Shown here: one piece after another, positions 25,925 to 38,912 of the stretch
How positions within the stretch are numbered: position 1 is the first letter of the stretch
Layout of the letters: each line of letters opens with the position of its first letter
Source of the DNA: Muscardinus avellanarius
Taxonomy: Eukaryota; Chordata; Mammalia; Rodentia; Gliridae
Assembly: GCA_963383645.1 (NCBI GenBank)
Contig: OY726563.1
Location: forward strand, 31,291,575 to 31,355,574
DNA: 64,000 nt
Reading direction: 5' to 3'
The notes under the pieces: generated by a model
Seen by the model: the letters and a program-made list of their open reading frames with translations, nothing else
Told to the model about the DNA's origin: nothing
Database searches by the model: none
Translations under genes and position numbers: made by a program

Positions 25925-26476
25925 GAATTAGTCACCAAGTTGGCACTATAGGAAGTGGTGGAAACTTTTTTTTTTTACTTGATGGTACTGGGGTTCCTGG
26001 AAACCCTTCTACTTCCGGGCTACACTCCCAGACTTACTTTTATACTTTTTTATTTGGAAAAAGTCTCTTAAGCCAGCTTGGCTGGCTTTGAACCTGTGCA
26101 ATCCTCCTCTCTCCACCTCCCAAGTGCAGGGATTACAAGTGTGTGCCACCACGCCCGGAGAAGTGGTGGAAACTTTAAGAGGTGAGGCCTACTGGAAGGT
26201 CTTACAATCATTGGGGGTATACTCTTGAAGGGGATATTGAGAACTTGGCCCTTTCCTCTTTTTCTCCTACTCATCCCAACCATGAAGTGAATAGTTCTTC
26301 CACACATTTCTTTTGCTCACAATAGGCTGCCCTTTTCACCAGAGGCCCAAAAGCAACAGAGCCAATAGATCATGGACTGAAACCTCCAAAACTGGGGGCC
26401 AAAAGAAGCCTTTACCCTTTATTAGTTGATTTTTCTCATGTATTTGTTATAGTAATGGGAAACTAACACAGATGCT
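25925..26476 (+). mobile_element. MaLR-type LTR fragment, interrupted by a SINE
   Basis: AGTTGGCACTATAGGAAGTG, TTTAAGAGGTGAGGCCTAC, ATTGGGGGTATACTCTTGAA and TAGTAATGGGAAACTAACAC follow the order of a MaLR LTR. A SINE at 25,969-26,159 splits it, with a duplicated 17-bp target. Confidence 0.6.
25969..26159 (-). repeat. SINE inserted into a MaLR LTR
   Basis: The 17-bp GAAGTGGTGGAAACTTT is at 25,952-25,968 and 26,160-26,176. Head on the - strand: CCGGGCGTGGTGGC. Confidence 0.93.
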
Positions 26477-26751
26477 AATTATTTATAGGCTAGAATTTTT
26501 ATCCTTCATCCTTCATCCAATGAGATAATGAATATTACAAAAGGTGTTTATTTTGATGAAGATCAAAATCAGAGTCAGCTTTTTGTCAGCAGGTTGCATA
26601 ACTTGCTACCCAGCCATCTTTCCTCCCCTTTCCACAAATCCTTTTCCAGAGGAACATCTCTTTCTATGGTCCATATCCTATCTACCTATCTACCGCATCG
26701 GAGAAATGAAACCTGCTTTTCTCACAGGGATGTTGTTCAAAAAAATTTTTT

Positions 26752-26937
26752 TTTGGTGTGTGTGTGGTACTGGGGTTCCTGGAAGCCCTTCTAACTCCAG
26801 GCTACACTCCCAGACCTGTTTTATTTTTGGAAACAGGGTCTTTTATGCCAGCATGGCTGGCTTCGCACTTGCGCGATCCTCCTGTCTCCGCCTCCCAAGC
26901 ATGGGGATTACAAGCGTGCGTCACCACCCACGGCAAA
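26752..26937 (-). repeat. SINE (B1-ID composite)
   Basis: GGTACTGGGGTTCCTGGAAG to GCGTCACCACCCACGGC on the + strand. Confidence 0.88.
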
Positions 26938-27988
26938 AGTGTTTTTTTTTTAAATCTATAGAGACAAATGCACCATTCTTTCAAGACAAATTCCATAGAA
27001 ACACAGACTAATGTTGTCCCTATGAGTTATACATAGTGTTTCAAAGATTATCAACTGTATCTCATTTACCTGACTAGAATTCATCAAAGTATTCTGGGGG
27101 TATATATAGTTAATAGTGCCTATGAATGGCCCAAAACTTTTAAAGTGGTAGATCACATTTTTCTTTCCAGTATTTCAGCACAGAGACTTGCCTCTGCTCT
27201 CCTTTTTCTCTGAATGAAACAGAAATTAATGCAGCACATAAATCAAACATGATTGTAGTAATTAAAGCAAATGTCAATCACTAGAATTTGCTGAGGAAAA
27301 AAGTTTCCTTCTAGGAGGGCAGAGAATTAGATATGGGTTTAAATCAAATATTTTACTTCACCTATTTATTATCATGCTTAATTTGAGGAAGAAATATCAT
27401 TATACCTTCTAAGAATTTTTTCTCCAATTAGGCAATGGCTCAGTTTTTTCTTCAGAAAGTTGAAATTTCTTTGTACAAACTATGGGAATTGATGAGTCTC
27501 AAAAATAAAACTGATTTTTAAAAATTCTTTCTCATTTGGAAACAAGAAGGGATCCAGTCCATCAAAAAGTGATCATTTCAGTCACTAATGGTTGAACTGT
27601 AGTTAGAATGATTGGGAGTGTGAGTATACTTTTCAATCCTTTTTTAGTATTCATTATTCATAGATGGACATTCATAAAGAGGGATTATTGGCTTTCAGTT
27701 GATATAAATAGATATCTGGACATTTTCTGAATCTTTTCTGGTGTCTATCTAGCTGAAGGGCCACATGATAGAAACTTAGGAATCCCCATTAATGTTTTCA
27801 CATAGGTTTATAGGAATATTATTACTCATTTTTAACTTTTTCCTGTCACCTTGGTGTCCAGATCTGTGAGAGTTATTTGCTTGCAAAGAACCTTAATGCT
27901 CAGAGTCAAGAAAAGAAGTCCCTGGTGTTCCAATTATAAGAGGCACTAAACATCACTGGAAATGTAATGAGTAAGAATATAATATTAA
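26938..27988. other. Intergenic unique sequence
   Basis: AT-rich; nothing recognised on either strand. Confidence 0.5.
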
Positions 27989-28180
27989 GCCTGGTCTGGT
28001 GGTGCACACCTGTAATCCTAGTACTTGGGAGGCTTAGATAGAAAGATCACTGGTTCAAAGCCAACTTCAGCAATTTAGCAAGGCCTGCAGCAACTTAGCA
28101 AGACTCTGTTTCAAAATAAAAAATAAAATAGGCCTGGGTGTATAGCTCAGTGATAGAATGCTCCTCCTTTCAATTCTCAG

Positions 28181-28235
<55 letters not shown>
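27989..28235 (+). repeat. SINE with (AG)n tail
   Basis: GCCTGGTCTGGTGGTGCACA head; GGCCTGGGTGTATAGCTCAG; (AG)n at 28,184-28,235. Confidence 0.88.
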
Positions 28236-28238
<3 letters not shown>

Positions 28239-28504
28239 ATGGTATTCACAGGAAGAAATATCTATTTGGGTTGATGAAGTATGGACCCCATGCCCGAAGA
28301 ACAATTCATGATTGATAAATAGGCTTCTAAGGGACAAATTTGGTGAGAGGAAGGGCTTTTATTTTACTGAATGGAGCATACATTTCTAACCAGACATGAA
28401 TTGATAGGAACACAGGGAAAGATGGAGTTTGCCCTTACTTAGGACTTCTTTTGTATCCTTTTCACCAGGTAAGTAGAGATCAAAATAAATGCTATATAAA
28501 CATT

Positions 28505-28592
28505 TAAAGCGCATCTGAAAAGTGCACCACATCATCAGCCCAGGTACTGGTTCAGCTCTCTGGGAGCTTACTAGATTTGCATTCCAGGATTG
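28505..28592 (+). mobile_element. MER5-like fragment
   Basis: CATCTGAAAAGTGCACCACA, then GGGAGCTTACTAGATTTGC. Short and diverged. Confidence 0.35.
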
Positions 28593-28889
28593 CACATATT
28601 ATTCATGAGCAGGCTAGGTATTTCTCTGGGACCTGAAGATGAGTCCATACCTTTAGTGGGCTGGAGAAAAAGAATGCACTTTCAATATCCTGTAAACATC
28701 TACAAATCAGTGGGTCACTGGAATGTTGAAATATTGACTCTTTGAAATAAATAAAAGGGGTAATTTTCCAAACTTTGCCATATATTAAGTAATCTACATG
28801 TATGTTCATTCCTACTTTGCCACCTACTTACTTCATCTGCCAATTTACTTTCCTAAATCCCATGCTCTTTTAGAAAGTTGATCTCTTTT

Positions 28890-29330
28890 GTTTATTAACA
28901 CATATTCTTTCTTGGAACAATTTTATGTTTATAAAAATTGAACAGAAAGTACAGAGTTCCAATATATTAGTCCCACCCTCAGTTTCTGTTATTATTAATG
29001 TCTTTTTCAATTGATGGACCAATACTGATATATTATTTCAACTAAAGACATTATTTATATTGGGGTTCAGTCTTTGTGTTTTAGAGTTTTGACAAATATA
29101 TAACGTTATATACACACAAGTACACCAAACAGAATACGCCCATTGCCCTTGAAATCTTTTGTGCTCCAGACCCTGGCAACAACTGACATTTAACTGTTTC
29201 CATAGTTTTTCATATATTCAGAATGTCATATAGTTAGAATCATATGGCATACTGTCTTTTCTTTAACTTCTTTTGCTTATCAATATGCGTTTCAGGTTCC
29301 TCCATATCTTTCTGTGACTTGATTCTTCAG
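28890..29330 (-). mobile_element. Old L1 fragment
   Basis: Antisense, strongly diverged L1 3' sequence (TCATATAGTTAGAATCATAT, CAGGTTCCTCCATATCTTTC). Confidence 0.5.
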
Positions 29331-29384
29331 TTTTTTTGTGGTGAGAATACTTAACCTGAGATTTATCATCTTAACACATTTTAA

Positions 29385-29620
29385 GTACTTTTATTAGTTT
29401 ATTTTAATTAAACATCATAGTAAGGTTCAAAGTGATACAACCATACATGCACACAGATCCCACTCCACTTCCCCCTCCCTGTGCATTTTAATGAGATTGG
29501 TAGTAATACCTTCATATAAGAACATATTTTTATATGAACTGTCTCCTACATCCATTGTAATGTACCATACATAATTTGATTTTATGCTGTTGTTATTTTT
29601 AAGTAGAGAGAGGAAAAATA
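29385..29620 (-). mobile_element. L1 3' end fragment
   Basis: AAACATCATAGTAAGGTTCA, then ACCATACATGCACACAGATC and CCACTTCCCCCTCCCT, the complement of a squirrel L1 3'UTR. Confidence 0.55.
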
Positions 29621-29689
29621 TGGAAGAAACAGCATTTTTTAAATCCCAGGAGATGATGAGACACCTACATTCAATTTGATAAAGTTTTT

Positions 29690-29877
29690 GTTTGTTTATG
29701 TGGTACTGGGATGGAACCCAGGGACTCTACAACTGAGCTACATTCTTAGTCCTTTTTATTTTTGAGACAGGGTCTTGCTAAGTTGCCAAAGCTGGCTTTG
29801 AGCTTGTCACCCTCCATCCTCCTGCCTCAGTCTCCTGAGTTGCTGGAATTACAGGTATATACCACTGTGCCTGGCTT
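29690..29877 (-). repeat. SINE (B1-ID composite)
   Basis: GGTACTGGGATGGAACCCAG to CCACTGTGCCTGGC. Confidence 0.88.
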
Positions 29878-30686
29878 TATGCTGGATTCATTGTTGTTAG
29901 TGGTGATGATGTTCCTTTTCATTTATCTTACCATGTTTAGTGAAAAAGTAGTAGCAGTACTTAAATGTTAATATTCTTTTGAACATCTGTATGGAATATA
30001 TATCCTAGATCAAAGCTTTGTGCCATACTCTACATGCCACAAATTGTTGTGTTTTCTTTATTAAATTCACTTTTCTAATAGCTCTAACATGCTCTATTAT
30101 GAGTTATTCCTGAGTTCTAGAAGATTGATTGTATGTCCTTGAAGATTATATGTCACCTATTCCTCCTTTTCATACTTGTCTTTGGAGAAAACTGACACAC
30201 ACAGATTGGATGAGTGTCTAGTTTCTGATTTTAAGGAGAGAATCATGTTGAACACCCTTTTAGTGTTCACCTATTGAATTTGCCCCTTGTTCCATTTTTG
30301 CTCGCTCATCTTCCTCTAAGTAAGAACTTTGACACGATCCACCATTCACTTTGCTCTCCCCTTAATGTATCATAAGGAATAACAAGGATCAGCATACTAT
30401 TGTGTAGGTAAAGACAATCAAGTTTCTAACAAAGAGTGAGGGAGATAATATAGTCCTGAGATTGAAAAGCAAAAGTACCCTGTCATGTGAATGTACTACC
30501 ACACTTATATTAAAAAAATTACATGATTCTGACCAATAAACTCACTTTACAATGGAGAAAGAACATCTGTGGGCTCATGATATGGAATGCATCCATCATA
30601 CCACATGCCTCATCACCCCAAAATAGCTTATTTAGTGAAACAATAGAATAATTTGTTCCAAGTTCAGTTATAGAATCAACTGATAG

Positions 30687-30808
30687 GCCGGGTGTGGTGG
30701 CACACGCTTGTAATCCCCACACTTGGGAGGCAGAGTCAGGAGGATTGCGCAGGTTCGAAGCCAGCTATGCTGGCTTAAGAGACCCTGTTTCCACATTTAA
30801 AAAAAAAG
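30687..30808 (+). repeat. B1-half SINE without ID half
   Basis: GCCGGGTGTGGTGGCACACG head, ends at GACCCTGTTTCCACATTTAA plus poly(A). GAATCAACTGATAG (30,673-30,686; 30,809-30,822) flanks it, so the ID half was absent at insertion. Confidence 0.9.
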
Positions 30809-31199
30809 GAATCAACTGATAGACAATACTTAGTGAGGCTGAGGTGGTAATATACTTTATGTAGAATATGCCAGCAGCCAATATATGGTGCTATTCTCCT
30901 TGTATGCAAAAGGAATGGGTGCAAGAACCACTGCATAGCACTATGAATGGCCCTTATTATTATTATATTTAATAGCCCAGCCAAAGATTTTTACCCATAT
31001 TTTCCATGCACTTGTGTTCAGTGAATCTAAGTATTTTGGTGCCCAAGGAACAAATGCTTACAGAAGAAACATGGTTTATATTCTGCTGGAGATTTAAAAT
31101 GCCTTTTAACCATTTCTGGTTCCTCATACCACTGAACCTATAGGAAGAGAAAGAGATTCTTATATTGGCTGGAGTGGTTATCAAGAAGATATTGAAGAT

Positions 31200-31955
31200 T
31201 TTCCTCTTCCTCCCTCCTTTCTCCTTTTTTAGATTGTCTTGTTTGCTCCTCTATAGGATTTCCTTTTTCATCTAGCGTTCCTCCTATCACCCATTTCTCC
31301 TTAGCTATCACATATTAGGGAAAGCATATGATTTCTTATTTTTTGTGACTGACTAATCTCACTTAGCATAATGTCCTCCAGTTCCATCCATTTCCCTGAA
31401 AATGATGTAATTGAGTTTTTTTTGATGGCCGAGTAAAATTCCATTGTGTATATATCCCACAGTTTTGTAATCCATTCATCTGTTGAAGGACATCTTGGCT
31501 GATTCCATAGTTTGGCTATGGTGAATTGTGCGGCTATGAACATAGATACACATGCATTAGTTTGGTAGTTTGGTTTCTTTTCTTTTGGGTAGATACCCAG
31601 AAGTGGTATTGCTGGATCAAATGGTAGATTTGTTCCCATTCTTCTGAGTATTCTCCATACTGTTTTCCAACGTGGTTGCACTAATTTGTAATCCCACCAA
31701 CAATGTTTTAGAGTTCCCATTTCTCCACATCCTCACCAGCATCTGTTGTTGTCTAAGCCAAGCAAGGGAAGGAGGGATGGGGAGGGAATGGGGTGGGAAT
31801 TGGGTAGGTATTAAATCAGTGGTGTGTACATGTATGTACACACAAGTTTTTTTTTTACCCCAATATGATGTTTGAATATAATGCACCAATAAAAATAAAA
31901 AAATAAATAAAAATTAAAAAATAAAAAATAAAAAATAAAAAAATAAAAAAGAGGA
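31200..31955 (+). mobile_element. 5'-inverted L1 3' fragment (twin-primed)
   Basis: From 31,200 to about 31,752 the sequence is the 3' part of ORF2 on the - strand (GTLKHCWWDYKLVQPRWK to SQSQKIRNHMLSLI). It then switches to + orientation L1 3'UTR (GGAAGGAGGGATGGGG, 31,763-31,782) with the CACCAATAAAAATAAA tail and an A-rich run to 31,950. A weak candidate duplication (GAAGATATTG near 31,186; GAGGATATTG near 31,950) may flank it. Confidence 0.75.
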
Positions 31956-32299
31956 TATTGGGTCACTCATGCACAATGGTTACCAGAAGAACTAGGTCTA
32001 GTGGTCACGGGATTTACTGAGAGATCTCTTATTATTCCTTTGATCAATAGTGCTGGCCAGTGGAAAACTGCAACAATGAATAAAGCCAGAGCCACTAAGT
32101 AATTGTATCCTATAGGATTGAAGGTTTGGGTCAATACCCCAGGATAAAAAATACATATAGCTGAAGTGCTGACAAAGCATAAAGAATTGGAATAATTATC
32201 AATTCAGATTACATGAACAGCCACAGAAGTGGGACAGAAGCACTGTTTTGTTTAATGTTTCCTTCCAACTTCATTCTTCCCCAGCTTTCCTATATATAT

Positions 32300-32322
32300 A
32301 TAAAAAAAAAAAAAAAAAAAAA
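32300..32322. repeat. Poly(A) run after (TA)n
   Basis: About 20 A's after TATATATATA; no recognisable element upstream. Confidence 0.8.
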
Positions 32323-32366
32323 CCTTGGTAGCAAAAGTTTTAGATTCTGTAGGGGAGAGTAGTTAC

Positions 32367-32570
32367 AGGTCAGAACATTTTCTTAAAGGACTACATAATA
32401 AATCAGGCTTTATGGGCCACGTGGTCTTTGTCACAGCTACTCACCTCTGCTGTTGCAGCACAAAAACAGCCATAAGCAATACATAAAAGAATGAGAATAG
32501 CTGTGTCCCAGTTAAAACTTTACTAGTAAAAACAGATGGCCAGACTGTGGGCTATGGTTTGCTGCTTTCT
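32367..32570. mobile_element. hAT-type MITE fossil, copy 1
   Basis: CAGAACATTTTCTTAAAGGA, GGGCCACGTGGTCTTTGTCA, ACAGCCATAAGCAATACATA, GGCTATGGTTTGCTGC: a common non-autonomous DNA element of placental mammals whose exact name I cannot fix. A relative is at 49,885. Confidence 0.5.
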
Positions 32571-33778
32571 GGAGTAGATGATGAGGAAATACTGTGATCT
32601 TTGGACTGAGAAATGAGATTTTTCTTCAGATGAAAAAAAGTAAATGCTGAAAACTCTCAATGTACTTTTTTCTGCCTTTTTGAATCGTAAGGTCATTTAT
32701 TGTTATCTATAGCAATGCTACTGTACAATGGTGCAGCAGAACTTCTTGCTCCTAACTGATAAGATAAAAATGCTCAAAAGAAAAGAATTGATGCCGAGAG
32801 TAAAGGGATGAACCATACTAGGTATTTCCAGTTTGCTCTACTACATCTATTCACTACAGCTTTCCAAACTGCTCCAGTGCCCTCTGGCTTTCAGATGCTT
32901 TTAACCAATTGCAGCCAATGACTGGAGTTCTGAGGATTGGAGTAGAGAGAAAAAGGCTAGAGTGTTTATTTCCCATGCTTCCCATGATGAGCTGAAATTT
33001 GTTAAAGGTTGTGTTCCTGTCATAGCACCTCACATGCGGTTTCTCCTGAAACCTCTCCATCCCTGTCTCCTTTAAATATCCTACAGCAGCTAGCTTTGAC
33101 ATGCTTTAATATCTCTTACTGAGTCCCTTTAACCATGCCCACATCATTATCAAACAGCCCTTTCATTATGCCTTCTTCAATTCCCACTATAGTCTGTCAT
33201 CTCTTTCCCACCAGGGCTTTGACTGAGAATAATGTCATCAATATTAAGATACTATCCACTTCAGAAGTGTTAAAATGTGGGAAAAATGTGCACTCTAGGG
33301 TCAGTTAACTATGCTAGTTGGCAATACATTGCTGGTGAATGAATGAATCACTGAGTGATTAGCATTCACCGGGAAGCTTATCTCAAAGACCAATACAGTG
33401 AGTGATGTAATCAATTGGATGTTGTTCAGAATGAACTAAAAAGTCAGAACAAATACTGCTTCTTCCTGAGTAACTAACAAATAGATCATGGTCTTGCCCA
33501 GGACTCCTAGCTGTTATACCAGGAGTCAAAACATTAAAATGCTATTTTGTCATTTCTCTTTCTCATGAAATGAGGTTGTTCCAAAGCAAATGCTACCACA
33601 TGGGTAGTTTTGCTTTTTGTGAAGCAGCACAAGTTACTGTTGTTTGTGACTCTTTGAGAACTGAGATCTGAGCTTTCTGCAAGAAGAGAATGGCCCACCA
33701 CTGTGGGGACATATCAGATTCCTTAGGGGTTACAGTTAATTCACAATCACTTCTCTATTAGAAAACTGGCATATATTC
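32571..33778. other. Intergenic unique sequence
   Basis: Nothing recognised; ends at the target site of the L1 at 33,796. Confidence 0.5.
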
Positions 33779-34061
33779 TGGCCAAGCCTATTTTATTTAT
33801 TTTTTAAACAATTTTTAATTGAACATAAATAGTATACATTTACACTATATTTGGTGCCCTCTCCTCCCCGCCCCCATTTTCTCTTCCCCCCTCCCACCAA
33901 TGGTTGTCCAGGTTAACCATGTCTTATTCATAATTTTACACATGTTCAGGTGTAGACCCTCATTAATCAAGATCGGCCTTTCTCCTCTCATATCTTTCCA
34001 TTAAAACTTAGCTAGTATTTCCCCTCTAATATCTGGAGTCCCACTGGTATCCTTCTGTTTT

Positions 34062-37000
34062 CTAGTTTGGGCATATTAGAGGAAACATGTGTATCTTCTC
34101 CTTCTGTGCTTGGCTGATCTCACTTAACATGATGTTCTCCAGGGCTTTCCATCTTCTTGCAAATGATATAATTTTGTTCTTCTTTATGGCTGAATAGAAT
34201 TCCATTGTGTGTATTTCCCACAGTTTTGCTATCCATTCATCTGTTGATGGTGATCTGGGTTGGTTCCATATTTTGGCTATTACAAATTGTGCTGCTATGA
34301 ACATAGGTATGCATATGTTGCTGTAGTTCTCTGAATTCAACCCCTTTGGAAAGATACCCAGGAGTGGTATAACTGGATCATATGGTGGATCTATTCCCAC
34401 CTTTCTTAGGAATCTCCACACAGATCTCCATAGTGGCTGAACTAGTTTGCACTCCCACCAACAGTGTAAAAGAGTTCCTCTTTCCCCACATCCTCGCCAG
34501 CATTTGTTGTTGTTTGATTTCTTTATGCTTGCTACTCTGACTGGGGTTAGATGAAATCTCAGTGTAGTTTTGATTTGCATCTCCCTGATGGCCAGTGATG
34601 AAGAACATCTTTTCATGTATCTATTAGCCCTTTGTATCTCTTCTTTGGGAAGTGTCTATTTAGTTCATTTGCCCATTTCTTGATTGGGTTGTTTGTTTTG
34701 CTAGTGTAGAGTCTTTTGAGCTCTTTGTATACTCTGGATATTAGCTCCCTATCAGAATGGTGGCTGGTAAAGATCCTTTCCCATTCTGTAGGCTTCCTCT
34801 TTAGGTTATTGATAGTTTCCTTTGATGAGAAGAAACTTTTTAGTTTGATGTTATCCCACTTGTTTATTCTTGCTTTAATTTCCTGAGCTTTGGAGGTTTT
34901 GTTGAGAAAGTTACTGCCTGTGCCAATATGTTGTAGTGTTGAACCTATGTTCTCTACTAACTTCACAGTCTCAGGTCTAATTTCTAAGTCTTTGATCCAT
35001 CTTGAGTTGATTCCTGTGTTAGGTGAGATATAGGGGTTTAGATTAATCTTTTTACAAATGGTTAGCCAGTTCTCCCAGCACCACTTGTTGAAAAGGCTGT
35101 CTTTTCTCCAGCATATGTGTTTGGCCCCTTTATCAAAGATTAATTGACTAAAGATGTGTGGGTTTGTTTCTGTATCTTCTATTCTAATCCACTGGTCAGT
35201 ATATCTGTTTTTGTGCCAGTACCATGCTGTTTTTACTACTATTGCTCTACAGTATAGTTTGAAGTCTGAGATTGTAATGCCTCCTGCGTGTTTCTTGTTA
35301 TTGAGAATTGCTTTGGCTATTCTAGGTCTTTTCTTTCTCCATATGAAGTTCATGATTTATTTTTCTAGGTCTCTGAAGAATGTCACTGGTATTTTAATGG
35401 GAATTGCATTGAACCTATAGGTCAGTTTTGGCAGAATGGCCATTTTGATGATATTTATTCTGCCTATCCATGAGCACGGGAGATCTTTCCATCTTCCAAG
35501 GTCTTCTTCAATTTCTTTCTTTAATGTTTTATAGTTTTTGTTGTAGAGGTCTTTTACATCGTGGGTTAGGTTTATTCCTAGGTATTTTATTGGTTTTGAG
35601 GTTATAGTGAATGGAATTGTTGTTTTTGTTTCTTTCATTGTGGATTCATTGTTGGCATAAAGAAAGGCCACTGATTTCTTTAGGTTGATTTTGTAACCTG
35701 CGACTTTGCCGAATTTGTCAATCAGCTCCAGAAGTCTTTTGGTTGAGTTCTTTGGGTCTTCCAGATAAAGGATCATGTCATCTGCGAATAAGGATAATTT
35801 TACTTCCTCTCTTCCTATGTGGATTCCTTTTATTTCCTTCTCTTGTCTGATTGCTGCAGCAAGAGTCTCAAGGACTATATTGAAAAGGAGTGGTGATAGT
35901 GGGCATCCTTGTCTTGTTCCTGACTGTAGCGGAAATTCTTGCAGTTTTTCCCCATTCAATATAATTTTGGCTTTGGGTTTGCAGTATATTGCCTTGATGA
36001 TGTTGAAGTACTTTCCTTTTATCCCAATTTTTTGCAGTGTTTTTAACATAAATGGGTGTTGGATTTTGTCAAATGCTTTTTCAGCATCTATTGCTATGAT
36101 GATGTTGTTTTTGTTCTTGGTTCTATTTATGTGGCGAATAACATGTATTGATTTGCGTATGTTGAACCAGCCTTGTTTTTCTGGGATGAAACCGACTTGG
36201 TCATGATGTATTATTCTCTTGATATAGTTTTGAATGCGTATAGCTAGTATTTTGTTTAGAATTTTTGCATCTATGTTCATTAAGGATATTGGTCTGTAGT
36301 TTTCCTTTCTTGAGGTATCTTTATTTGGTTTGGGGATTAATGTGATACTGGCCTCATAGAAGGAATTTGGAAGAGTTCCATCTCTTTCAATTTCCCAGAA
36401 CATGTTTTGAAGTATTGGTATTAGTTGTTCACAAAAGGTTTTGTAGAATTCAGCTGGGAACCCATCTGGGTCTGGGCTTTTCTTTGGTGGAAGAATTTTT
36501 ATTGCCATTTCTATTTCTTTGGTTGTTATTGGTTGGTTTAGGCTTGCTATGTCCTCTTGGCTGAGTGTAGGAAGGTTAACTGTGCTTATAAATCTATCAA
36601 TTTCTTCCAGGTTTTCAAGTCTATTGGAGTATAACTTTTTAAAGTAGTTTCTGATAATCTTTTGAATTTCTTCACTATCTGTGGTGATATCTCCTTTTTC
36701 ATTTCTAATTTTGATAATTTGAGTTGATTCTCTTTTTCTTTTGGTTAGGTTGGCCAGGGGTTTATCAATTTTATTAATCTTTTCAAAGAACCAACTTTTT
36801 GTTTTATTGATTCTTTTAATTGTTTTTTTTTTGTTCTCTATTTCATTTATTTCTGCTCTAATTTTGATGATTTCTTGTCTTCTGCTGGCTTTGGGAATAG
36901 ACTGTTGCAGAATTTCTAGATCCTTGAGTTGTGTCATTAGGTTCTTTACTTGGTGGTTCTCCGTCCTTTTTATGTGGGCACTCAATGCAATAAACTTTCC

Positions 37001-37889
37001 TCTTAGTACTGCCTTCATGGTGTCCCATAGGTTTTGGTAGATTGTGTCTCTGTTTTCATTTGTTTCCATAAATTTCTTTATTTCTTCCCTAATTTCTGCT
37101 CTTACTCATTCGTCATTCAATAGTGTATCATTCATTCTCCATGAATTTGAATACTTTCTTTCGAGTTTCCTGTTGTTGATTTCTACTTTTATTCCATTGT
37201 GGTCTGAAAAGATGCAAGGAATTATATTACATGTTTTGAATTTGCTGGTATTTTATTTGTGTCCCAGGATGTGGTATATTTTGGAGAAGGTTCCATGAGC
37301 TGCTGAGAAGAAAGTGTATTCTGTAGTTCCCGGTTGAAATACTCTGAAAACGTCTATTAGGTCTATTTGGTTTATGGTTTCCTTTAGTTCTAAAGCATCT
37401 TTACTCATCTTTTGCCTTGAAGATCGATCCAGTGGTGTGAGAGGTGTATTAAAGTCTCCCAGAATTATTGTATTTTGGTCTACTTGGGATCTTATGTCCA
37501 GAAGGGTTTGTTTTACAAATGTGGTTGCACCCATATTTGGGGCATAAATGTTTACTATCATTATATCTTCTTGGTGTATTGTTCCTTTTAATAAAAGGAA
37601 GTACCCTGATTTGTCTCTTTTGATGTGTTTTAGTTTAAAGTCTGTTTTGTTGGATATCAGGGTTGCTACCCCTGCTCTTTTTTGGTCACTGGTGGCATGG
37701 TATATCTTTTTCCATCCTTTCACGTTCAGCCTGTGAATGTCTTTGGCTGTGAGGTGAGTTTCTTGCAGACAGCATATATTTCGATTATGTTTCCTAATCC
37801 ACATTGCCAGTCTATGTCTTTTTTATTGGTGAGTTAAGTCCTTTGAAATTAAGAGATATTATTGAAATATGATTTTTGTTTTCTGCCAT
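34062..37889 (-). pseudogene. L1 ORF2 (endonuclease-reverse transcriptase), broken
   Basis: The start is MAENKNHISIISLNFKGLN at 37,889. Endonuclease motifs follow (CCLQETHLTAKD, VNIYAPN, ILGDFNTPL), then reverse transcriptase ([29 protein letters not shown]), then the Cys-containing tail ([15 protein letters not shown]). Disruptions: a frameshift near 37,830, stops/frame changes between 37,250 and 37,070, a TAA near 35,357, and a frameshift near 34,615. The endonuclease motif that is normally S-K-I-D-H reads SKIYH, so a catalytic Asp is lost. The FADD catalytic core of the RT is still present. Confidence 0.92.
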
Positions 37890-37934
37890 TTTGTGTTCTG
37901 TCTACTCTTGGGTGGTGTGATCTTTCTTCTTTAC

Positions 37935-38912
37935 TTAAATGGCCCACTTATTAACTTCCTCTCTTCTCTGATTCTGAAGTCTGCTTCTTTTTTCTTCCTT
38001 ATGGTTTATTTCTTTAAGAATTTTCTCTGGTGTTGGCTTTGAATTCATGAATTTTTTGAGATTCTGTTTATCCTGAAAGACTTTGGTTTCCCCATTGATC
38101 TTGAATAGTAGTTTTGCTGGATAGATGAGCCTTGGTTGGAAGTTATTTTCTTCCAGGGTCTGAATCACGTCGTACCAGTCTCTCCTAGCATTCCTGACCT
38201 GGGTTGTATAGTCTGGGGTGATTCTTATTGTTTTACCTCTATATGTCACCTGTCCTTTTGTTCTCACTGCTTTTAAGATTCCTTCCTTGGCCTCTATGCT
38301 AGTCAATTTGGTTATTATGTGGTGTGGAGTGGTTTTTCTTTGGTCCTGTCTCAGTGGAGTTCTGTATGCCTCCCGGACTTGAAGATTCAAGTCTCTTTCC
38401 ATATTTGGAAAATTCTCTGAGATTATTTCCTTGAAGATATTACAGATGCCCTTGGTCTGTACCTCTATCCCTTCCTCAATGCCTATTATCCGTAAATTAG
38501 GGCGCTTCATATTATCTCATAATTGCTGGATGTTTAGGTTTTGTTGCTATAAAGATTTCTGTATATCACTGACTCTGTTTTCGGTTTGGGATGTACTGTC
38601 TTCTAATATTGATATTCTGTTTTCCATTTCATCTAATCTTCCAGAATTTCTTTCTATTGCTGTCTTCATTTCACTTATTACCTCTTTCATTTCATTCCAG
38701 ACCTCTTTCTGATTCTTTTTTAGTGTTTCTAACTCACCTTTCACCTCCTCTATACTTGTTTTAAATCCTTTCATCATATTGTACATCAAGATTCTGAACT
38801 CCCCTTCTTGCATTTCTAGTAGGTCAGTATTCGTGATTTCTGCTGTCTCTTCATAATTCCTGGTTCTCATATTTATAGCGTTCTCTGTCCTGTTTTTCTG
38901 ATTTCTACCCAT
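37935..38912 (-). pseudogene. L1 ORF1, broken by two in-frame stops
   Basis: Begins MGRNQKNRTENAINMRTR and ends NQRREEVNKWAI. The N-terminal half is coiled coil (KGFKTSIEEVKGELETLKK, GRLDEMENRISILED). The C-terminal half has the RNA-binding fold motifs NLRIIGIEEG, AYRTPLRQDQ and ITPDYTTQV. Two in-frame stops lie between about 38,515 and 38,549, separating the halves in the same frame. ORF1p is an RNA chaperone that packages L1 RNA. Confidence 0.9.
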
